Origin: Bradyrhizobium jicamae
GTDB taxonomy: Bacteria; Pseudomonadota; Alphaproteobacteria; Rhizobiales; Xanthobacteraceae
Reading direction: 5' to 3'
DNA: 64,000 bases
Assembly: GCF_018130695.1 (NCBI RefSeq)
Contig: NZ_JAFCJX010000011.1
Coordinates: 1 to 64,000, forward strand
A program made the position numbers and the translations under genes. The notes under the pieces were generated by a model, which searched no databases, had not been told where the DNA came from, and was given only the letters and a program-made list of their open reading frames with translations. Positions 59,758-64,000 of the stretch are shown here, in pieces (the first letter of the stretch is position 1; each line of letters begins with the position of its first letter).

Positions 59758-60903
59758 TTAGCCCTGCACTGCGGCGCCCGCCAGCGCAACATCACCGCTT
59801 GCCGCCGCGGCCAATTGCGCCTTCAGGCGACGCGCCTTGCGCCGGCGCAGCCACGACTCCGTCGCCCGCTCGGTCGCTGATTTGATCGAGGACAGGAAGC
59901 CGAACAGCATCACGAGCGCACTGAACAGCCACATCGAGAGATTGAACGCGCCGGTCGCGAGCAGAAGCGCGCCGCGGCCGAGGATCTTCAGGATCGCCCG
60001 GGTCTGGCTGCCCTTGGCTTCCGCAAGCCGTGCCGCGCGCGCCACGTCCTTCGGCCCCTCCGCGACCCTGAGCGTGTCGAGTGCACCGCGCGTGCCGGCC
60101 TTCTCGCCGACGCGGCCGACATCCTTGGCGAGCCGCACCAGGCCGCCGGCCTTCTCGACGCGGAACGCCGCCTTGATCGCATCGACCGTCTGGCCCGGCC
60201 GCAGCACCGAGCCGGAGGCGACGGCCTGTTGCAGCATCGGCGTATCGACCACTTCGCGCGCGGAACGGCCGGCCCATGCCGCAAGCCCCTCACCAACGCG
60301 GCCGACCTTGCGGGCGTCCTTGACCAGCGTCAGCCCGGCGCGCACCGGCCCCATGCCGCCAACCGAAACATAGGTGGCCGCAGTGACGGCGAGGCCTGCG
60401 GTGGCGAGCCCGAGCACGAGATGATCGGCCTCCTCGCCCATCGCCAGATGCTTGCTCTCGCGCACGACGTCCCTGACATCGCCGAACACGAAGAGATCGC
60501 CGGCAACGGTGCCCGTGAGGCTGCCGACATCGTCGGCCGTGCCGGTGACGAGCCCGGCGGCAAAGCGCTTGGCGAAATGCGAGGCGGAGTTCTCCTCGGC
60601 GACGGCATCGTCGACGCGGGTGATCAGGCCGTCATCGAGCGCAACGTTCCGCTCGCGCGCAAGCGCAACGAAGCTCGCGGCGAGGTCGGCATCGCCGGCG
60701 GCCAACGCCGCCTCGATATTGTCAGGGATCAATTTCGGGTTGTTCCGCAAGACTGCGCCGATCTTGACGTCGGCAAGCGTTGCGGGATCGTCCCGCGCTG
60801 TCAGCTCTGCGTAAGCTTCGCGGGCCTGCGGCCAAATGGCCACGCCCAGGGCAATGCTTGCTGCCATGCCTGCCGCCGCAAAACTGAGCCCCACCCGCGT
60901 CAT
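59758..60903 (-). CDS. conserved membrane protein of unknown function
   Basis: This 381-residue protein has an N-terminal signal/anchor (AAAGMAASIALGVAIW). A helical soluble part holds GTADDVGSLTGTVAGDLFVFGDVRDVVRESKHLAMGEEAD, and two hydrophobic segments come later (LVLGLATAGLAVTAATYVSV and FNLSMWLFSALVMLFGFL). A basic Arg-rich C-terminus follows. Such proteins are found in many Bradyrhizobium-like genomes; I cannot assign a function. The TADDVGSL...GDLFVFGDVRD block looks like its best conserved part. Confidence 0.7.
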   Translation of the reverse strand: MTRVGLSFAAAGMAASIALGVAIWPQAREAYAELTARDDPATLADVKIGAVLRNNPKLIPDNIEAALAAGDADLAASFVALARERNVALDDGLITRVDDAVAEENSASHFAKRFAAGLVTGTADDVGSLTGTVAGDLFVFGDVRDVVRESKHLAMGEEADHLVLGLATAGLAVTAATYVSVGGMGPVRAGLTLVKDARKVGRVGEGLAAWAGRSAREVVDTPMLQQAVASGSVLRPGQTVDAIKAAFRVEKAGGLVRLAKDVGRVGEKAGTRGALDTLRVAEGPKDVARAARLAEAKGSQTRAILKILGRGALLLATGAFNLSMWLFSALVMLFGFLSSIKSATERATESWLRRRKARRLKAQLAAAASGDVALAGAAVQG

Positions 60904-61141
60904 CGCGCCGAAAACCTCGCAGTTTTAGTCAGCTTGAAAATAGTGTGCCGTTTTTGCGACACAACGTCCCCGACGAAAGAAGGGCTTCTCTGGGACGACA
61001 AGATTGTGTCGAATTTGCATGAGCAAATGAGCGGACGGGGCTACTTGGAATCAACGGTTCCCGCCAGTATGGTGCCGGCATTTCGTGATGCCGCATCTCG
61101 TTTGATTGCGTTTATCCGCCGTTGCCATCCAAGGTGAGAAT

Positions 61142-61387
61142 ATGTCCGACCACGTCGTCCCGCACTTCCACAACGATGCCGGAGTCTCGGTGATCGAGAT
61201 CGGCTCGCAGGAGTTCATGTGCGTGGGCGCCAACCCGCCGTTCGACCATCCGCACGTGTTCCTCGACCTCGGCAACGATAACGAGATCATCTGCCCCTAT
61301 TGCTCGACGCTCTACCGCTTCGCAGCCGACCTCGGCGCCGGCGAGGCCCGTCCGCCCGAATGCGTCCTGAAGGACAAGGTCGCCTGA
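61142..61387 (+). CDS. zinc-finger protein of the NDUFS6 / zf-CHCC type
   Basis: This 81-residue protein contains the C-x9-H-x15-C-x2-C arrangement (FMCVGANPPFDHPHVF and NEIICPYCSTLYRF) of the zf-CHCC family. Members include the small accessory subunit of complex I in mitochondria and alphaproteobacteria. It may be linked to complex I assembly, but no nuo gene is nearby. AAGGTGAGA precedes the ATG at 61142. Confidence 0.85.
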   Translation: MSDHVVPHFHNDAGVSVIEIGSQEFMCVGANPPFDHPHVFLDLGNDNEIICPYCSTLYRFAADLGAGEARPPECVLKDKVA

Positions 61388-61410
61388 CCGCGCGCCCTGT
61401 GCGCTGACCC

Positions 61411-62613
61411 GTGGCGCTGACCCGAACCGTCGTCGTCGCAGGGGCCGGAATCGGGGGACTGACGGCGTCGCTTGCGCTCGCCGCGGTGGGCTTTCGCGTC
61501 GTCGTGCTGGAGAAGGCCGAGCGGCTCGAGGAAGCCGGCGCCGGCATCCAGCTCTCCCCCAACGCCAGCCGGATCCTGGTCGAACTCGGACTGAAGGATC
61601 GGCTTGCCCCGCGCGCGGTGACGCCCGAGGCGGTCAGCATCGTCAGCACACGGGCCGGCGGCGAGATCGCCCGCCTCCCGCTCGGCGAGGCCGCCGCCTT
61701 CCGCGCCGGCGCCCCCTATTGGGTGATCCACCGCGCCGATCTGCAGGCCGCGCTGCAGGCCGAGGTCAACGATCATCCCGATATCGAGCTCCGTCTCGGC
61801 TGGCAGTTCGAGGACGTCGCGAAGCATGCCAAGGGACTGACGGTGGTCGGCCGCCGCGGCACCACGCGGCAACAGGATCTGGCGGTGGCGCTGATCGGCG
61901 CCGACGGCATCTGGTCGTCGGTGCGCAGCCTGCTGTTTCCGGACGTCGCGCCGCAATTCTCAGGCCTGATCGCCTGGCGCGGCACCATGGAGGCGAAGGC
62001 GCTGCCGCGGGAATACACCTCGCCGCGCGTGCAGCTCTGGATGGGACCGAACGCGCATCTGGTCGCCTATCCGATCTCGGCAGGACGCCAGATCAACGTG
62101 GTCGCGATCGTGCCCGGCACCTGGAACAGGCCGGGCTGGAGCGCGCCCGGCGACACCAACGAGATCAAGGACGCGTTTGCCGCCGCGCGCTGGCCCGCGA
62201 CCGCGCGACTGCTGATCGGTGCAGTCGACGGCTGGCGCAAATGGGCGCTGTTCACCCTGCCTGACATCGGCGACTGGCACGCCGATTCGGTGGCGCTGCT
62301 CGGCGACGCCGCGCATGCGATGCTGCCGTTCGCCGCCCAGGGCGCAGGCATGGCGATCGAGGATGCCGCTGTGCTCGCCAAGGCCCTGAGCGACAGCACG
62401 GGCGAGAACATCGCCGGCATCCCTGCTGCGCTGAAGCGCTACGCGCGGATGCGCCGCGCCCGCGTGCTGCGAGTTCAGCGTACCGCGCGCCAGCAGGGGC
62501 GCATCTATCACCTGACGGGACCGGCCGCGATCGCGCGCGATCTTGCGATCCGCGCGATGGGACCGCAGCGCATGCTGGCGCGGCAGGACTGGATTTACGA
62601 CTGGCGGGTTTAG
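61411..62613 (+). CDS. FAD-dependent monooxygenase (salicylate hydroxylase/UbiH type)
   Basis: This 400-residue protein from a GTG start has the group A flavin monooxygenase signatures: GAGIGGLTASLALAAVG (dinucleotide binding), the GADGIWSSVR block and GDAAHAMLPFAAQGAGMAIEDA (FAD ribityl binding). It uses NAD(P)H and oxygen to hydroxylate an aromatic ring, or a related substrate; which one is unclear. It is 23 bases after the zinc-finger gene on the same strand. A repeat element follows its stop. Confidence 0.88.
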   Translation: MALTRTVVVAGAGIGGLTASLALAAVGFRVVVLEKAERLEEAGAGIQLSPNASRILVELGLKDRLAPRAVTPEAVSIVSTRAGGEIARLPLGEAAAFRAGAPYWVIHRADLQAALQAEVNDHPDIELRLGWQFEDVAKHAKGLTVVGRRGTTRQQDLAVALIGADGIWSSVRSLLFPDVAPQFSGLIAWRGTMEAKALPREYTSPRVQLWMGPNAHLVAYPISAGRQINVVAIVPGTWNRPGWSAPGDTNEIKDAFAAARWPATARLLIGAVDGWRKWALFTLPDIGDWHADSVALLGDAAHAMLPFAAQGAGMAIEDAAVLAKALSDSTGENIAGIPAALKRYARMRRARVLRVQRTARQQGRIYHLTGPAAIARDLAIRAMGPQRMLARQDWIYDWRV

Positions 62614-62624
62614 ACTTCTTTTTT

Positions 62625-62674
62625 GAGCATCATCTTGTCGGAAAACCGCTCCACACTTTTTCCGGATGATGCTC
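62625..62674. repeat. palindromic intergenic repeat (GAGCATCATC...GATGATGCTC)
   Basis: Ten-base inverted ends flank TTGTCGGAAAACCGCTCCAC-type sequence; an internal GGAAAA / TTTTTCC pair extends the stem. Elements of this kind are, from memory, frequent in Bradyrhizobium intergenic regions. It sits between convergent genes, adjoins the stop of the 62674 gene and is preceded by a T-run, so it may serve as a terminator. Confidence 0.7.
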
Positions 62675-63105
62675 TAACCCGACTTGCGCTTGCCCTTGGC
62701 GTTCGCAGCCGGCGCGGGCGCAATTTGCGGCGGCGTCGCGGCCGCCGGTGCAGGCGGCTCGTCGTGACACTTGCTGCGCTGCCAGTTTTCCTCGACGAGC
62801 TTCTGCTGGCCGCGCGCCGAGATGTAATCATTGCGATAGACCACCTCGGCCACGACAGGCCCGCCGACGCCGGTCTCGGCCTTTGCCATCAGCCCCTGCA
62901 AATCCTTGATGCGTGCAGCAAGGCTCTTGCGTTCCGCATCGAGTTGCTTGCAGTCGTACAGATCGTATTTCGCGGGATCGGCGAAGGCCGGCGAGATGGT
63001 GTCGCCCATCTGCGCGCAGCCGGACACGCCAACGCCCAGCGCCAGCAGCGCCCCGACGGCAGCGGCGCGCGGCAAGATTCGACGACATGAGCGGGTTGGC
63101 GACAT
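62674..63105 (-). CDS. lipoprotein of unknown function
   Basis: This 143-residue protein has a lipoprotein signal peptide with lipobox VSGC (Cys about residue 30). A region follows with KYDLYDCKQLDAERKSLAARIKDLQGLMAKAE (coiled coil). The centre holds QKLVEENWQRSKC, and the tail is rich in Ala/Pro/Lys. Two further cysteines may pair. It should be anchored to the inner or outer membrane. Family unknown. Confidence 0.75.
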   Translation of the reverse strand: MSPTRSCRRILPRAAAVGALLALGVGVSGCAQMGDTISPAFADPAKYDLYDCKQLDAERKSLAARIKDLQGLMAKAETGVGGPVVAEVVYRNDYISARGQQKLVEENWQRSKCHDEPPAPAAATPPQIAPAPAANAKGKRKSG

Positions 63106-63335
63106 CCGACCTTCGTAAGCAGACAGTGTTGAGATTGCCTAAAGCAGCCGCCGGTGTCCGGATTGAGGCTTGATTCCGGCCGCGCGCGGGCCCTTAGCGC
63201 GCCGAGTGAGGTCAGCGCAAATGATTTCGCAACGTACCGCGCTAAGCCATTGAAAGCGCGCATATTCGCCCAAGAGAATGCCATTTCACTTCCACCCCAA
63301 ACGCGCTAGATATCGGCGCACCCTCGAGGGGCGAT

Positions 63336-63422
63336 GCGGACGTGGCGGAATTGGTAGACGCAAGGGACTTAAAATCCCTCGATGGCAACGTCGTGTGGGT
63401 TCGAGTCCCACCGCCCGCACCA
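63336..63422 (+). tRNA. tRNA-Leu (UAA anticodon)
   Basis: This class II tRNA shape begins GCGGACGTGGCGGAATTGG. The anticodon loop CTTAAAA gives anticodon UAA (Leu). The long variable arm is CGATGGCAACGTCG, and the T arm is GTGGGTTCGAGTCCCAC. The end CGCCCGC-A-CCA carries an encoded CCA. The acceptor stem has one A-C mismatch. It stands alone, not in a cluster. Confidence 0.95.
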
Positions 63423-63539
63423 CGCTTCGCCCTGACGGGCTACGCGTGGCGCAGCCACGCCGCAGGCCGGCTGGGTGAGGCGTGTCCGGCATAGCTTGAG
63501 CACCGCGAAAGCGACGACGGACGACGTCGGCAAGCCACC
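63423..63539. repeat. repeat-like spacer downstream of tRNA-Leu
   Basis: The stretch contains GCGTGGC-GCA-GCCACGC (63444-63460), a perfect hairpin, and GTGTCCGGCATAGCTTGAGC. From memory, such sequence recurs near Bradyrhizobium tRNA genes. No T-run follows, so it is not a clear terminator. Confidence 0.35.
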
Positions 63540-63827
63540 TCACTCGAAAGCCAGCCCCAGCCGCTTCTCCCTCCGCCACACGATCCGGCACGGGTGCCGT
63601 TCGCCGTCGACGGCGAGGACGAAGCGGTCGGGGAACCACAGCGGCGTGTTGACCTCGATGGCGGCGCCTGAGGCCGAGAGGCTGCGGACGGTGCAGGGAA
63701 TCGCACCGCCGGCGAACTCGATGGTGCCGGCCTTGAGCACCTTGCGTCGCGGCGCCACGCGGCGGTTGTCGTCAGGCGGAGCGCATTGCAGGACGGCCGG
63801 TGTGGGTTCGAGATCGTGCGCGGTCAT
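63540..63827 (-). CDS. PilZ-domain protein
   Basis: This 95-residue single PilZ domain has NRRVAPRRKVLKAG (RxxxR-type) and SLSASGAAIEV ((D/N)xSxxG-like, with Ser in the first position). A final strand reads WRREKRLGLAFE. It may bind c-di-GMP. It is the second PilZ protein in the window besides the tandem one at 45871. Confidence 0.82.
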   Translation of the reverse strand: MTAHDLEPTPAVLQCAPPDDNRRVAPRRKVLKAGTIEFAGGAIPCTVRSLSASGAAIEVNTPLWFPDRFVLAVDGERHPCRIVWRREKRLGLAFE

Positions 63828-63973
63828 GGACTTCGTCGAAATCGTGTCGAGAGTCGATCTGCAAGGCTATCGCTCCAACCTGACGCGAAGCTGACGCGCC
63901 GCGCGGAACCGCAGCTCACCCCGGAACCACATGGCATCACGATTGTTGTCATGCAGCAATTGGAGCACGACGC

Positions 63974-64000
63974 ATGACGAACGAGCAGCTTGACGACAAG
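63974..64000 (+). CDS. start of a gene cut by the window end (possible)
   Basis: MTNEQLDDK is read from an ATG at 63974 with GGAG eight bases upstream. It is truncated by the window edge, so no product can be given. Confidence 0.4.

Noticed and set aside
63336-63540. Integration site of a mobile island at tRNA-Leu
   Set aside because: No integrase and no repeated tRNA 3' end is seen in the window.

Overview
The window is about 64 kb of GC-rich alphaproteobacterial chromosome, most probably Bradyrhizobium or a close relative. The evidence is the protein families (DUF3126, DUF5680, tandem PilZ, XoxFGJ-type methylotrophy genes, BTLCP peptidase), FixK/FNR-type and CtrA-type boxes, and intergenic repeats of the kind that recur in Bradyrhizobium. 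I see no rRNA, CRISPR array, insertion sequence or prophage. It reads as ordinary chromosome with several unusual genes and a few decayed remnants.

Layout. 0.4-6 kb: a poly-Gly TPR secreted protein, dodecin, a small poly-Gly secreted protein, an Orn/Lys/Arg decarboxylase with a GNAT acetyltransferase, and a DUF4239 membrane protein. 6-10 kb: a three-subunit molybdenum hydroxylase operon (FAD, 2Fe-2S, Mo subunits). 10-16 kb: a metal-uptake locus with a DtxR/MntR-type regulator, an unusual TonB-dependent receptor fused to a second outer-membrane barrel, and exbB-exbD-tonB. A matching inverted repeat (GTAG-N6-CTAC) lies in front of both the receptor and exbB. 16-21 kb: small secreted proteins, an AspT-like antiporter, a second DUF4239-like protein, two FixK-type boxes, and remnants of a carbonic anhydrase and perhaps a TauE-type permease. 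21-25 kb: an aminoglycoside-phosphotransferase-fold protein and a two-gene operon of a phospholipase-C-type phosphoesterase and a MauG-like di-haem peroxidase.

25-33 kb holds the most striking gene: a 1585-residue polypeptide that joins an unrecognised N-terminal region, a DyP-type haem peroxidase, a cytochrome P450 and an SGNH/GDSL hydrolase. Its 3' end overlaps, tail to tail, a class III nucleotidyl cyclase / AAA ATPase / TPR signalling protein. 33-45 kb: an orphan dipeptide-type binding protein, a flotillin-like SPFH protein, a xoxF-xoxG-xoxJ-like quinoprotein dehydrogenase cluster whose dehydrogenase carries the lanthanide-type DxD motif but lacks the vicinal cysteine pair, and an operon of Zn-alcohol dehydrogenase, DUF5680, alpha/beta hydrolase and enoyl-CoA hydratase.

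45-64 kb: an MFS permease, a tandem PilZ protein, a LapG-like cysteine peptidase, many small secreted or membrane proteins, a PAS/HAMP sensor without an output domain, gamma-carbonic anhydrase, serine acetyltransferase, hydrolases, an FAD monooxygenase, tRNA-Leu(UAA) and a single-domain PilZ protein. Likely functional groupings are TonB-dependent metal uptake (10-16 kb), periplasmic alcohol oxidation (37-40 kb) and possible c-di-GMP-linked surface control (45-47 kb). All assignments come from reading the sequence; no database search was run.
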